Shown: positions 34,208 through 43,414 of the stretch, piece after piece
Layout: each line of letters starts with the position of its first letter
Position numbering within the stretch: position 1 is the stretch's first letter
Source: Halobaculum sp. XH14
GTDB lineage: Archaea; Halobacteriota; Halobacteria; Halobacteriales; Haloferacaceae
Assembly (NCBI RefSeq): GCF_032116555.1
Contig: NZ_CP134949.1
Span: 3,259,859 to 3,323,858, forward strand
Length of the DNA stretch: 64,000 bases
Direction: 5' to 3'
Translations under genes and position numbers: made by a program
Notes under the pieces: generated by a model
Database searches by the model: none
The model's input: only the letters and a program-made list of their open reading frames with translations
Told to the model about the DNA's origin: nothing

Positions 34208-35125
34208 TCAGGAGGAGTCGGCGGGTCGCAGGTCCCGTTCGGCCTCCCAGGTACGCACGAGCGCGGCGAGCGTCCGGTTCGTCGGCACCGACACGCCGGC
34301 GGCGTCGCCGCGTGCGAGAACGGCCCCGTTGATGGCGTCGACCTCGGTCCGCCGGCCGGCGTCGACGTCCTGGGACATCGAGGAGCGGTTGGCAGCCGTC
34401 TCGTCGACGACCGCACGGAGCGCCGCGACGGCGTCGTCGTCCCCGAGGTCGACCCCCTCCGCCCGGGCGGCGCGGGCCGTCTCGCGGGCCGCCCGTTCGG
34501 CGAGATCGCCGGCCGGCGGTTCGGCGAGCGCCCCGTTTCGAACGCGGGCCAGCGCGGTGACGGCGTTGATGCCGGCGTTCACGGCCAGTTTCTCGAAGCG
34601 CCGGCGGGCCATCGCGGGGTCGGCCTCGCAGTCGAGGCCGGCCGCGCGAAACGCCGCGGCGACGCGCTCGGCCCGGTCGCTCGCGCCGCCGTCGAGTTCG
34701 CCGACGTGGATCCGCCCGACGCCGGTACAGCGGACGTGACCGGGCTCGACGAGTTCCGCGCCGTAGGTCGCGGTGCCGGCGAGCACGCGGTCGTCCAGTT
34801 CCGCGCGGAGCTCCTCCTCGGTCAGGCCGTTCTGGAGCGAGCAGACGAGGTCGACGTCCACGTCGGGGGCGGCGAGCGCGGCGGCCGCCGCGGACGTGTC
34901 GTATGATTTCACCGTGACGAGCGCGAGGTCCGCGTCGACCGTCCCGAGGTCGGTTCCCGCGTCCGGGCGGACCGTGGCATCGAGTTCGCCGGAGAGCCGG
35001 AGGCCGCGGTCGCGGATCCGGGCGACGTGTGGGTTGCGCCCGACGAGCGTGACCGCGTGTTCGCGGGCGAGCGCGCCGCCGACGAGGCTCCCGAGCGCGC
35101 CGGCGCCGAACACGACGATGTCCAT
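34208..35125 (-). CDS. panE: 2-dehydropantoate 2-reductase (ketopantoate reductase)
   Basis: NADPH-dependent reductase forming pantoate for coenzyme A synthesis. The 305 residues start with MDIVVFGAGALGSLVGGAL (the dinucleotide motif), followed by LVGRNPHVARIRDRGLRLSG. The C-terminal domain has the catalytic-lysine segment RRFEKLAVNAGINAVTAL and the conserved SSMSQDVDAGRRTEVDAINGAV. The gene stands alone and converges with the sulfatase-fold gene. Haloarchaea also use other pantoate enzymes, so paralogous activity on another 2-oxoacid cannot be excluded. Confidence 0.9.
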   Translation of the reverse strand: MDIVVFGAGALGSLVGGALAREHAVTLVGRNPHVARIRDRGLRLSGELDATVRPDAGTDLGTVDADLALVTVKSYDTSAAAAALAAPDVDVDLVCSLQNGLTEEELRAELDDRVLAGTATYGAELVEPGHVRCTGVGRIHVGELDGGASDRAERVAAAFRAAGLDCEADPAMARRRFEKLAVNAGINAVTALARVRNGALAEPPAGDLAERAARETARAARAEGVDLGDDDAVAALRAVVDETAANRSSMSQDVDAGRRTEVDAINGAVLARGDAAGVSVPTNRTLAALVRTWEAERDLRPADSS

Positions 35126-35222
35126 GCCACGGGATGGCGCGTGGGCGAAAAGAACGGTTCGGTCCGCGGGCGGTGCGTGGTCGCCCCCGGATCTCTCCGA
35201 TTCGGTCCGCAGTGTGCCGGTT

Positions 35223-35516
35223 TCAGTCCTCGGTCCAGTAGTAGATGTGTTCGCGCGGGGCGCCGCAGTTCGGGCACTCGACGGGCAGGTCGTCGTCGAT
35301 CTCGCCCATCTCGCCGCAGTCGCTACAGCGCCACATCAGTTCGCCCTCGCCGAACTCGTGGCCGGCGCGCTCGTGTTCGATCGACAGCGACTCGATGCCG
35401 TCGCGGGTCGTCACGTAGAAGCCGTCCTCGTCGAAGCCGCGAACGGTGCCGAGTGAGCGGCCCGATTCGGTGTAGACGGTCTGCCCGACGCCGACGCTCG
35501 GTTGCTCGTCGCTCAT
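35223..35516 (-). CDS. Rubredoxin-like zinc-ribbon protein (DUF7130 type)
   Basis: From the ATG at 35516 the protein has 97 residues. The N-terminal 55 residues form a small beta domain (GVGQTVYTESGRSLGTVRGF) and the C-terminus is a rubredoxin-like knuckle pair, CSDCGE and CPNCGAP, followed by YYW. It resembles the haloarchaeal DUF7130 family (from memory). It could bind iron or zinc. An ATG two codons upstream is an alternative start. Confidence 0.8.
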   Translation of the reverse strand: MSDEQPSVGVGQTVYTESGRSLGTVRGFDEDGFYVTTRDGIESLSIEHERAGHEFGEGELMWRCSDCGEMGEIDDDLPVECPNCGAPREHIYYWTED

Positions 35517-35604
35517 GCGCATTGGTACCACGGCGGGGCGATTAAATCCGCCGGCGAATCGGTCGTCTTGCAACTCTGAAATCGAGGTTCTAGTGCGTAC
35601 GCTT

Positions 35605-35781
35605 CTACGGCCTGAGGATGGTAACGTACGCTAAGAACCCCGCCAACAGCGCCACGATAAACGCGATTACGTTAGCTCCGATTCCGACGCTAATTGGGAG
35701 GCTGCTTGTGAGGACTAACCACGTTACCAGCACGAGTAGCGCTGTGAGCAGTCCGATTATTTGGGCAGCGAGTCTAACCAC
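35605..35781 (-). CDS. Small two-helix membrane protein (58 aa)
   Basis: A GTG-initiated frame (VVRLAAQIIG) encodes two strong hydrophobic helices, about residues 5-25 and 30-54, joined by SSLPIS and ending TILRP. In-frame stops lie just upstream, so GTG at 35781 is the only reasonable start. The region is markedly less GC-rich than the rest of the window. The gene is divergent from the winged-helix membrane protein at 35880, with which it shares a 98-nt spacer. Function is unknown. Confidence 0.55.
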   Translation of the reverse strand: MVRLAAQIIGLLTALLVLVTWLVLTSSLPISVGIGANVIAFIVALLAGFLAYVTILRP

Positions 35782-35879
35782 TGTTCGACACCTCGAACGC
35801 CTGGGATGCTATCATCGAGTGCATCGCGTTTTTCTGTGAGCCAGTAGATACTTGGAACCGCCGAGAATACGGGTGTTTA

Positions 35880-36521
35880 GTGAACGAGAAGCCCGATTTC
35901 GAGAAGGAGAAGTCAGGGTTCGTAAACGAGAAACGACGGGGTGAAGATCCACCTGACTTCTTGACTGAAAAACTCGACAACAATATGAATAGAGAATTAA
36001 TGCAGATTGCGGTCCTCAGAGAACTCTATCAAGGAAATCGTCCATACTATTCGCTGTCACAGATCCAGGGGCGATTTGGTGCGTCGAAAAAGACGGTGGG
36101 GAGTCGCCTTGACGAAATGACTGAGTTAGGTGTTTTGAGGAAGGGGGTTATCAATAACGGCGATCATTGGTGGATTGACTGGGGTATCTCTGAATATCCG
36201 ATTCCACCGGATGTAGAAGTTTACGAACCCAATGACGAGGAGACGGTTTCAGAGTTTTTCAACAAGCTTCACATCCAGATGGGAGTCATTGCACTCCTTG
36301 CTACGGTGATTGGTGGAGCAGTTGTGTGGCTAGGCACGCTTCAGATAAGTGGTGCATTTTCGCTTCCAGTACCGGCCTCGGACATTCTCTCAGTTGGGCT
36401 GCTCACACAGGCTGTAGCGTATATGCTTCTGCTCGTGGCGATTGTTGTTTGGATGATGCAGAAAGCAATCAGCTCTGATGAAGAAGAAATCGACATATAC
36501 CGCCTGCTTGGCAGAGAATAG
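35880..36521 (+). CDS. Winged-helix protein with two C-terminal membrane helices
   Basis: A 213-residue protein beginning at GTG 35880. Residues about 1-35 are charged and repetitive (EKPDFEKEKSGFVNEK). A winged helix-turn-helix follows (about 40-90: IAVLRELYQGNRPYYSLSQ and KTVGSRLDEMTELGVL), and two transmembrane helices are at about 133-152 and 170-192, with a short cytoplasmic tail. It could be a membrane-anchored regulator. An ATG at 35985 (MNRELMQ) is an alternative start. The codon choice is AT-richer than that of the neighbours, suggesting transfer. Confidence 0.75.
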   Translation: MNEKPDFEKEKSGFVNEKRRGEDPPDFLTEKLDNNMNRELMQIAVLRELYQGNRPYYSLSQIQGRFGASKKTVGSRLDEMTELGVLRKGVINNGDHWWIDWGISEYPIPPDVEVYEPNDEETVSEFFNKLHIQMGVIALLATVIGGAVVWLGTLQISGAFSLPVPASDILSVGLLTQAVAYMLLLVAIVVWMMQKAISSDEEEIDIYRLLGRE

Positions 36522-36550
36522 AGATTCAATGACTCTGAAAGCCGTTTTAT

Positions 36551-39500
36551 TTACATGAAGTCCGCGATGCCCGATTGCTTGTTCTTGTCGTTCTCGAACA
36601 CCGACTCCAGCGAGCGCTCGAGGATCTCCAGGCGCTGTTTCGTGTACTCCCGGCAGTCGAACTCGTCGGCGACCTGGATGGCCGTGTCCATGTACTTGTT
36701 CACCGAGCCCTGGTGGACCGTCAGCGTCATCCGGCCGCCACACTCCCGGCAGTCGCCCGTAAGCGGCATCCGGCGGTACTTCTCCCCGCAGTCCAGACAG
36801 CGGGTCTCCTGCCGGGAGAACGCCCGGAGGTTGCCGATGAGGTCCGGCAGGAAGTGGTACTCGATGACCCGCTCGGCGACGTCCGTCTCGTCGACCGCGC
36901 GGAGCTTCCGGGCGAGTTCGAGCTGGGCGTCCATCTTGTCCATCATGGACCCGAGCGTCTTGTACGCCGAGAGGTCCGGACCGAGCGCGATGTCCGAGGT
37001 GTCGTGGGTGTGGTCGAACCCGCGGTACTCGTCGTCGGTGCCGAGCGTGTCCTCGCCGAGCTGGATCCGGTCTTCCACCGCACCCGGATCGGCCATCTCC
37101 AGGGTCGCCTCGTAGAACTCGCGGGGGTAGCGCCGCACGATGTCCATGTTGTGCGCCTCGTCGTCGATCTCGGCGGGGTCGATGCGCGAGGACATCACCA
37201 GCGGTGCGTCCATCCGCCCGCCGCGCTTGTCCGGGAGGAACTGCTTCGAGAAGTTGAGCAGGCCGTCCATGAGGAGCATCACGCAATCTTCATCCCCGTC
37301 ACAGTTCCGGCGCTTCGATGCGTGAAAATACGGGTGGGCGTAGCCGACCGCCGCACTCGTGAACCCGACGACCCGCCCCACGACCGCCGCGCTCGTGTGG
37401 GGTGCCATCCCGAAGACGAGTTCGCCGACGAGGTCGTCGCGCCCGTTCACCTCGTAGAACGGGTCCAGCCCGTAGAAGTCGGCGAGGAGTTCGTCGACGA
37501 AGTCGGCCGTCTTCATCATGTGGTCGGCGGCGCCGTCCGAGAGGACGATGTCCTGCACTTTCAGCTCGACCAGCTGCTCGTCGTGGACCAGCGGCTCGCC
37601 GTCGATGTCGGTCTCGTAGCCGAGTTCGCGGAAGTGATCGGCGGTGACGTCGAGTTCCTCCGGCCGGACCGACGTGACGGGCAGGTCCGTCATGTCGTAG
37701 CGCACGGTGCCGTCCTTGAACGCCGAGACGCCGTGTTTCGCGCGCAACACGCCCTTCTCCAGCGGCTCGGGCGTCTTGTTCGCGGAGGTGAGCCCCTTCA
37801 CCCCTTTGAGGATCTCGAAGGACGCTTCCCGCTCGTCGAGCGCGTCGAGCGCGTTCCAGTACTCGTCGTTGAGGTCGAGCCGCTGCCAGGCGACGCTCTC
37901 GACTTCCCGCTCACAGCGGGGACACTCGACCCGGCCGGACTCGTCCGGCTCACAGACCGTGCCGCAGTCCTCGCACTCGAAGTGGGGCTCCGTGTGGGCC
38001 CCACAGTCCGGGCAGACGTTCTCGAACGTTCGTTCCGAACAGTCCGGGCAGGCGCGCTCGCCGAGCAGGACGTCGAAGACGCCGCGGCCGTGGTCGGTCC
38101 GCTCGCGGGCCGCCTCGCCCACGGAGCGCTGGCTGCCGCCGAAGTCGCGGATGGGGAACAGCGCGTGGACCGCCGGCGAGAGCTCGCGGCTCTCGGACTT
38201 CTCCGGGCGACCCATCCGGTTGCCGATGCGTGTCGGGGCGCGCTCGCGCACCGCGAACTCCGCCACCTCGTTCACCGCCTCGACGGCGTTGTCGCCGTCG
38301 GCCCAGGTGCGGGCCCGCTCGCTCAGGTCGTCGAGCTCCCAGTCCCGGCGCAGTCCGTCGGTCACGCCCAGCTGTCGGAGCAGCGGCCGGAAGTCGGAGA
38401 TGCGCAGCGCGTCGGGCGTCTGGCTGTGCTCGACGAGCAGCGATTCGAGCGTCCGCCGGGTCGAGTCGGTGTGCTCGACCGCGAGCACCTCGCCCGTGAC
38501 CTCGCCGGCGGCGGTCGCGGCCGCGAGTTCCGCGTACGCCTCGACGGAGACGTCGTGCCAGCAGTAGGTGTAGGCGGGGTGGAGCGGCGCGTCGTACTCC
38601 TCGACCCAGGCGAGCGCCCGGTCGGCGTCCGGGTCCGCCAGGTCCATCCGGGGGTCGTCCCGGAGCGCCTGCAGGTCCGCGCCGGCGGCCGCGAGGTCCT
38701 GTTCCCACCACTCCCGCACGTAGGAGGCGGGCGCGAGCGGGTGGTTGTTCTCGACGAACTCGCCGTAGTTCACGAGGTACTCCCCCAGGTCGATGATCTC
38801 CTCGACGCCGTTTCGCACCTCCAGGGCCTCCGCGGGGTCGTCGATGCGGCGCACGTCGCCGTTCGCCAGCCGGACCGTCGGCCCCTCGATGGAGTCGACG
38901 GGGACGACGCCGCCGGCCTTCCCCGGCCGCTCGGTCTTGATCTGGGTGCCGGCGGCGAGGAAGTCGTCGACGATGTGCATCGTCGCCGGGTGGACGCCGG
39001 CGGTCGCGAAGCCGTGGTTGCGCGCCCGGCCGTAGCGCAGGCGGAACCCGCCCGCCTCCGAGGGGTGGCCGAACACCGGCCGGCCGGCGATGAGGTCCCG
39101 GAGGAACTTCCCCGTCGGCTCGACGCGCTTCGGGCCGTCGGCGGCAACCGGGGAGCCGTCGGGAGCGTCGAGTTCCGTCTCGGCGGCAGCCCCGTCGCCG
39201 TCGGCGTTCTCGGCGCTCGCTCCGTCGGCGTCCGCGTCCGAACCCTCGTCCGCGTCGGCACCGTCACCCCCCTCCGCGTCCGCGTCGTCGCCGCTCTCGT
39301 TGTAGGTGCCGTCGATGAGGTCCTGGAGCCAGGGCCAGTCGACCTCCTCGAGCTGGCGGGTGTAGCGCTGGATCTTGGGGGCCTTCAGCGCGATGCCCTC
39401 GGCCAGGACGAGACACATGCCGCCGCGGGCGGAGTTGGTGTCGACCCGCTCGAGGTCGCGGAAGCCGGAGACCTCCTCGTCCCCGGTCGCCTCCCCGTCG

Positions 39501-40138
39501 AGCATGATCGGCATGTGCTCGGCGATGAACTTCGTCTCCTCGTCCTTGGGCGTGTACTGGAGTCCCGTCTCGGTATCGTACAGCGAGATCTCCTCGGCGT
39601 AGCGCTCGACCTCGTCGCCCCGCGGCGCGTACTCCTCGACGTCGAGCAGCGAGCGCGCGTAGTCGGCGACGAGCACGGAGAGCGCCTGCGCGGTCCCGCC
39701 CGCCGAGCGGATCGGGCCGGCGTAGTAGACGTTCACGAACTCCGTGCCGTCGTCGTTCTGGATCAGTTCCACCCGGTCGATCCCCTCGATGGGCGCGGCG
39801 ACGACGCCCTCGGTGAGCAGCGCCACGGCGGTCCGGACCGCGCCCTCGATCTTCCCCTCGCGGGAGTCGAAGTCGCCGACGTCGCCGTCGACGAAGTCCG
39901 TGACGAGTTCGAGCGCGGCCTCCTCGCGGGAGAACTCGCCCTCCAGTTCGCGGACGCGCTCGGCGACGCCCGGGATGCCGAGGATGTTCTCCACGCGGTC
40001 GGCCATGTCGCGGGCGACCGGGATCTCGATCTCCGGTTCGGGGTCCTTCCCCTGGCCCTTCGCGGCCTCGGCGCGGTCGAACGCCTCGTCGAGGCGCTCC
40101 TCGATGCGGGCGAAGTAGCGCTCGTCGTCGGGTCTCAC
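36551..40138 (-). CDS. polC: DNA polymerase D large subunit (DP2)
   Basis: Catalytic large subunit of the euryarchaeal replicative polymerase PolD, which pairs with exonuclease subunit DP1. The 1195 residues contain the catalytic NCDGDEDCVMLLMDGLLNF segment (about 940-960), a long zinc-binding region with four CxxC knuckles (about 695-745) and a C-terminal zinc finger (CLDCGEK and CRECGG). An Asp/Ala-rich acidic insertion lies near 280-330. Several haloarchaeal homologues carry inteins around NFSKQFLPDKRGG; here the site is uninterrupted. It follows the PPC-domain gene by 39 nt. Confidence 0.97.
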   Translation of the reverse strand: MRPDDERYFARIEERLDEAFDRAEAAKGQGKDPEPEIEIPVARDMADRVENILGIPGVAERVRELEGEFSREEAALELVTDFVDGDVGDFDSREGKIEGAVRTAVALLTEGVVAAPIEGIDRVELIQNDDGTEFVNVYYAGPIRSAGGTAQALSVLVADYARSLLDVEEYAPRGDEVERYAEEISLYDTETGLQYTPKDEETKFIAEHMPIMLDGEATGDEEVSGFRDLERVDTNSARGGMCLVLAEGIALKAPKIQRYTRQLEEVDWPWLQDLIDGTYNESGDDADAEGGDGADADEGSDADADGASAENADGDGAAAETELDAPDGSPVAADGPKRVEPTGKFLRDLIAGRPVFGHPSEAGGFRLRYGRARNHGFATAGVHPATMHIVDDFLAAGTQIKTERPGKAGGVVPVDSIEGPTVRLANGDVRRIDDPAEALEVRNGVEEIIDLGEYLVNYGEFVENNHPLAPASYVREWWEQDLAAAGADLQALRDDPRMDLADPDADRALAWVEEYDAPLHPAYTYCWHDVSVEAYAELAAATAAGEVTGEVLAVEHTDSTRRTLESLLVEHSQTPDALRISDFRPLLRQLGVTDGLRRDWELDDLSERARTWADGDNAVEAVNEVAEFAVRERAPTRIGNRMGRPEKSESRELSPAVHALFPIRDFGGSQRSVGEAARERTDHGRGVFDVLLGERACPDCSERTFENVCPDCGAHTEPHFECEDCGTVCEPDESGRVECPRCEREVESVAWQRLDLNDEYWNALDALDEREASFEILKGVKGLTSANKTPEPLEKGVLRAKHGVSAFKDGTVRYDMTDLPVTSVRPEELDVTADHFRELGYETDIDGEPLVHDEQLVELKVQDIVLSDGAADHMMKTADFVDELLADFYGLDPFYEVNGRDDLVGELVFGMAPHTSAAVVGRVVGFTSAAVGYAHPYFHASKRRNCDGDEDCVMLLMDGLLNFSKQFLPDKRGGRMDAPLVMSSRIDPAEIDDEAHNMDIVRRYPREFYEATLEMADPGAVEDRIQLGEDTLGTDDEYRGFDHTHDTSDIALGPDLSAYKTLGSMMDKMDAQLELARKLRAVDETDVAERVIEYHFLPDLIGNLRAFSRQETRCLDCGEKYRRMPLTGDCRECGGRMTLTVHQGSVNKYMDTAIQVADEFDCREYTKQRLEILERSLESVFENDKNKQSGIADFM

Positions 40139-40177
40139 GCGTCGGCCTCCGGTCCCGAATTCATCCGTCGACCCCCG

Positions 40178-40597
40178 TCACAGCCAGAGGTCCAGGTCGG
40201 TCACGTCGTCGCGTTCGCGTTCCAGCGGCGTCTCGAACGCGCGGAGGTACGCCTCCCCCGCGAACACGGTGCCGGCGTTGAGGTGGCCCGCGAGCGCCTG
40301 GCCGCTGCGGCGCGAGAGCACGGCGTGGGTGTGCGCGAAGCGCTCGCCGTCCAGCAGCGCGACGTTGCCCACGCAGGCCGCGACCTCCAGCGGCTCGTCG
40401 AACTCGACCGAGCGGTACTCCGTCTCATCCTGATCGTAGAACCAGACCTCCGCGTCCTCCACCGCGCCCATCGCGGTGAACCAGCCCGCGTCGGCCTCGA
40501 CGCGGTCGGCCAGGGCCTCGAGTTCGGCGCGCCAGTCGCTCCCCGTCTCCAGGCGCGCGAGGTACTCGCCGTCGGTCTCGACCTCGCGGTAGTTCAT
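40178..40597 (-). CDS. PPC/DUF296-domain protein
   Basis: A 139-residue protein with a plants-and-prokaryotes-conserved (PPC) domain: WFTAMGAVEDAEVWFYD, HTHAVLSRRSGQALAGHLNAGTVF, and a C-terminal beta strand. The domain forms trimers, and in plants it accompanies AT-hook DNA-binding proteins; bacterial and archaeal roles are unknown. The ATG at 40597 gives the conserved MNYREVE start. It is immediately upstream of polC on the same strand, a pairing frequent in haloarchaea. Confidence 0.85.
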   Translation of the reverse strand: MNYREVETDGEYLARLETGSDWRAELEALADRVEADAGWFTAMGAVEDAEVWFYDQDETEYRSVEFDEPLEVAACVGNVALLDGERFAHTHAVLSRRSGQALAGHLNAGTVFAGEAYLRAFETPLERERDDVTDLDLWL

Positions 40598-40929
40598 GTC
40601 CCGACGGTCGTCCGACTGGGTGTAAAGGGTTTCTCTCGGGCCGGGCGGGGAACGGGTCGCGTCGGACGAACCTGCCACGTCGACGGCGTCGGCCGAACCG
40701 TCCACGCCGGGGAACCAGTCGGGGTGCGGTGGCGGTCACGCGAGCGGAGCGAGGCTGAGTTTCGAGGAGTTCGCTCCGAGGGCCGGGAGGGTGAGGCCTA
40801 CTCACCGCCAGCAGCAGTGATCCGCGAGCCCATACTACTGGCAGGATCGAAACACCGGCGAGTCCACGGAACCGACACGATCGAACACGCTCGAAACCTT
40901 CTTTCACGACCGGGCGACACGTCCCGAAG
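40598..40929. other. Intergenic region between PPC and phosphorylase genes
   Basis: A 332-nt divergent spacer. Open frames exist but have no family features. The last 40 nt include CTTCTTTCACG (about 40899-40909), about 25 nt before the ATG at 40930, where a TATA box would be expected. No repeats were seen. Confidence 0.4.
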
Positions 40930-41733
40930 ATGCCGTTCCCGAACGCCGACGGGAAACACGAGTGGGACGCGCTCGTCACCCCCGAAAGGAGCGCCGAGTA
41001 CAGCCGCGACGTTGAGGGGCCCGGTCCCGAGACGATGCCCGAGGCGGTCGTCCTCTGCTACAGCCGCGACCTCATGGAGCACCTCGTCGAGACGCGTCCC
41101 GGGACGCACGTGGACGACTTCTACGGCGACCTGTACCTGTTCGACGAGACCGACGGGCGGGTCGGCGTCCACGGGAACTTCGGCATCGGCGCGCCGACGG
41201 CCGCGATGGTGCTGGAGGATCTGGCCGCGGCCGGCGTCGGGGCGTTCCTCTCGGTCGGGTTCGCCGGCTGTCTCGACGACGCGGTCGGGATGGGCGATGT
41301 CGTCGTCCCCGACCGCGCCATCCGCGACGAGGGGACCTCACACCACTACGCCGCCGCCGGGGTGGACGCCGTCCCGACCGAATCGCTCCTGGCCGAGACG
41401 AAGCGAGTCCTCCGCGACGACGGCGACGATCCGTTCCACGTCGGGCCCACCTGGACCACCGACGCCATCTACCGGGAGACGGGACGGGAGGTCGAGCGAT
41501 ACGCCGACGAGGGCGTGCTCACCGTCGAGATGGAGGCCGCCGCGGTGTTCACCGTCGCCGCCCACCGCGGGGTCGACGCGGCCGCGATGTTCGTGGCCAG
41601 CGACTACCTCGGCCCGGCCGACTGGGAGCCGAAGTTCCACCTGACGACGGCGGACCTGCGGCGGCTGGGCGAGACGGCGGCGCGCGTGCTCGCGGCGTAC
41701 GTCGGGGCGGAATCGATCGAAAACGGGGACTGA
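40930..41733 (+). CDS. udp: Nucleoside phosphorylase (uridine phosphorylase-like)
   Basis: A 267-residue PNP/UDP-family enzyme that cleaves nucleosides with phosphate. It shows the phosphate-binding NFGIGAPTAAMVLEDLAAAG, the SVGFAGCLDD loop, and the base/ribose-binding TVEMEAAAVFTVAAHRGV with the ribose-binding Met-Glu. The gene is alone on the plus strand. Specificity for uridine rather than purines is inferred from the general similarity and is uncertain. Confidence 0.9.
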   Translation: MPFPNADGKHEWDALVTPERSAEYSRDVEGPGPETMPEAVVLCYSRDLMEHLVETRPGTHVDDFYGDLYLFDETDGRVGVHGNFGIGAPTAAMVLEDLAAAGVGAFLSVGFAGCLDDAVGMGDVVVPDRAIRDEGTSHHYAAAGVDAVPTESLLAETKRVLRDDGDDPFHVGPTWTTDAIYRETGREVERYADEGVLTVEMEAAAVFTVAAHRGVDAAAMFVASDYLGPADWEPKFHLTTADLRRLGETAARVLAAYVGAESIENGD

Positions 41734-41772
41734 ACGGCGGGGACGGGTTCGCCAACGGAACCACGCCCGACG

Positions 41773-42141
41773 TCACTGTACCTCGATGGGGGTGCCGCGC
41801 GGGGCGGCGTTCTGGAGCACCGGCAGCCGGACCTCGAGCACGCCGTTCTCATAGGCGGCCTCGATCTCGTCCGGTTCGATCTCCTTTGGCATCCGGAACG
41901 TCCGGTGGGACGTCTTCCGCCGGTTTCGCTCCTCCTCGTCCCGCTCGGCCGAGACGTTCAGCCGGCCCTCGTACCAGTGGAGGTCGATGTCCTCGCGCTC
42001 GAAGCCGGGCAGTTCGACCGTCAGGACGAAGTCGCCGTCCTCCTCGTACAGTTCGTAGTCGGTGCGCCCGCTCCCGAACAGGCGGGAGGGGAGGTCGAGA
42101 CTCTGCGTCCAGTTGCTGGTGGGACTCGTCGGTAGCGCCAT
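41773..42141 (-). CDS. Hsp20/alpha-crystallin small heat shock protein
   Basis: A 122-residue chaperone. The alpha-crystallin domain covers about residues 30-115, with DFVLTVELPGFEREDIDLHWYEGRLNVSAER and the strand ENGVLEVRLPV; the C-terminal IxI-like IEVQ is short. It probably holds unfolding proteins. The upstream 42142-42263 is AT-rich (GGTATTTTTCGC) and probably carries the promoter. Confidence 0.93.
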   Translation of the reverse strand: MALPTSPTSNWTQSLDLPSRLFGSGRTDYELYEEDGDFVLTVELPGFEREDIDLHWYEGRLNVSAERDEEERNRRKTSHRTFRMPKEIEPDEIEAAYENGVLEVRLPVLQNAAPRGTPIEVQ

Positions 42142-42263
42142 TCTCCCTCACCCGGACGGTCGTATGTGGCCGGGTGAACAAAGATTTTGTGGTATTTTTC
42201 GCATCCCATCACGAATGACAGCAGTAATATGGAGAATAACGGGCAGTGTGGAAGTTTCGACGG

Positions 42264-43391
42264 TCACTCCAGCCGATCCAGCACCGCGTCCGGCTCGTAC
42301 GCCAGCGACAGCGACCGCGACCGCCCGCGCCCGTCGACCTCGGCGTACTCGGTTTCCAGCACCCCGAGCTGCTCCAGCTTGTTGATGATCTCCGAGTAGC
42401 GCGTGTACCCCAGGTCGGTCCGCTCGTGGAACGCCTCGTACACGTCGCCGGCCTGCTCGCCGTCGTGGGTGGCCAGCACCTCCACCAGCCCGCGCTCGGA
42501 CTCGGAGAGTCCCCGCAGCGAGCGGGAGAGGTGGACGTACTTCGACTTGTCGTACGCCTCCTCCACGTCGTCGGTCGAGATGGTCTTGGAGGCGCGCATC
42601 TCGGCGTTCAGCCCCGCGCGGCGGAGCAGGTCGATGCCGACCCGGAGGTCGCCCGACTCGGCGGTCAGCTCGGCGACGCGGTCGAGTTCCGTCGTGGCGA
42701 GCACGCCCTCGTTGAAGCCGCGCTTGGCGCGCTCGCCGAGGATGTCGACGATCTCGCCGACCCCGTACGTCGGGAAGTACACCTCCTCGGGCCGGAACAC
42801 CGACTGGACGCGCGAGTCGAGGTCGTCCATCACGTCCAGCGAGAGGTCCGAGGAGATGCAGATGACGCCGATCTTCGCGCCCGAGTGGGCCTCGTGGGCC
42901 CGCAGCAGCGAGTAGAGCGTGTCGGAGGCCTCGTTCTCGTAGAACAGGTAGTTCACGTCGTCGAGCGCGACGACGAGCACGTCGTCCTCCTCGACCAGCT
43001 CGTCGGTGATCTGGCCGAACAGCTTCTTGAACGAGATGCCCGAGGAGGGCGGCTCGTAGTCGAACAGCCCCTCGAACACGCGCGAGAAGACGGCGTAGCG
43101 CGTCGAGTCCACCTGACAGTTCACCCGGACCGTCTCGACGTCGGTCTGGGCGTGCAGTTCGCCGAACAGCTTCTGGACCGCCGTCGTCTTCCCGGTTCCC
43201 GGCGGGCCGCGGACGATCGTGTTGAGCGGGCGGGAGCCGCGCGCGGCGGGACGCAGCGCGTACTTCAGCGACTCCAGCTGGCTCTCCCGGTGCCGGAACG
43301 TCTCCGGCACGTAGTCGATCTCGAAGACGTGTTCGTCCCTGAACACGGACTCGTCCCACGACAGCATCCCCTCCTCGGGGTCACCGGGCAT
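42264..43391 (-). CDS. Orc1/Cdc6-type replication initiator
   Basis: AAA+ initiator of archaeal replication, 375 residues. Walker A is RGPPGTGKTT (61-70), Walker B LVVALDDV (139-146), with sensor ISSDLSL about 50 residues later; a C-terminal winged helix spans about 290-375. Haloarchaea encode many Orc paralogues. No clear origin recognition boxes were seen next to this one, so it may not mark an origin. An 8-bp inverted repeat flanks its promoter (43415-43460). Confidence 0.93.
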   Translation of the reverse strand: MPGDPEEGMLSWDESVFRDEHVFEIDYVPETFRHRESQLESLKYALRPAARGSRPLNTIVRGPPGTGKTTAVQKLFGELHAQTDVETVRVNCQVDSTRYAVFSRVFEGLFDYEPPSSGISFKKLFGQITDELVEEDDVLVVALDDVNYLFYENEASDTLYSLLRAHEAHSGAKIGVICISSDLSLDVMDDLDSRVQSVFRPEEVYFPTYGVGEIVDILGERAKRGFNEGVLATTELDRVAELTAESGDLRVGIDLLRRAGLNAEMRASKTISTDDVEEAYDKSKYVHLSRSLRGLSESERGLVEVLATHDGEQAGDVYEAFHERTDLGYTRYSEIINKLEQLGVLETEYAEVDGRGRSRSLSLAYEPDAVLDRLE

Positions 43392-43414
43392 CGTGCTAGA
43401 GGTGTCGCGCCCCG

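Noticed and set aside
38770..39305. Asp/Ala-rich stretch in polC as a possible intein
   Set aside because: It is a low-complexity acidic insertion without intein splicing motifs, and the usual intein insertion site is uninterrupted.
36575..41644. A very long plus-strand open frame opposite polC
   Set aside because: The minus strand encodes the full PolD large subunit with catalytic and zinc motifs; the plus-strand frame has no recognisable domain.
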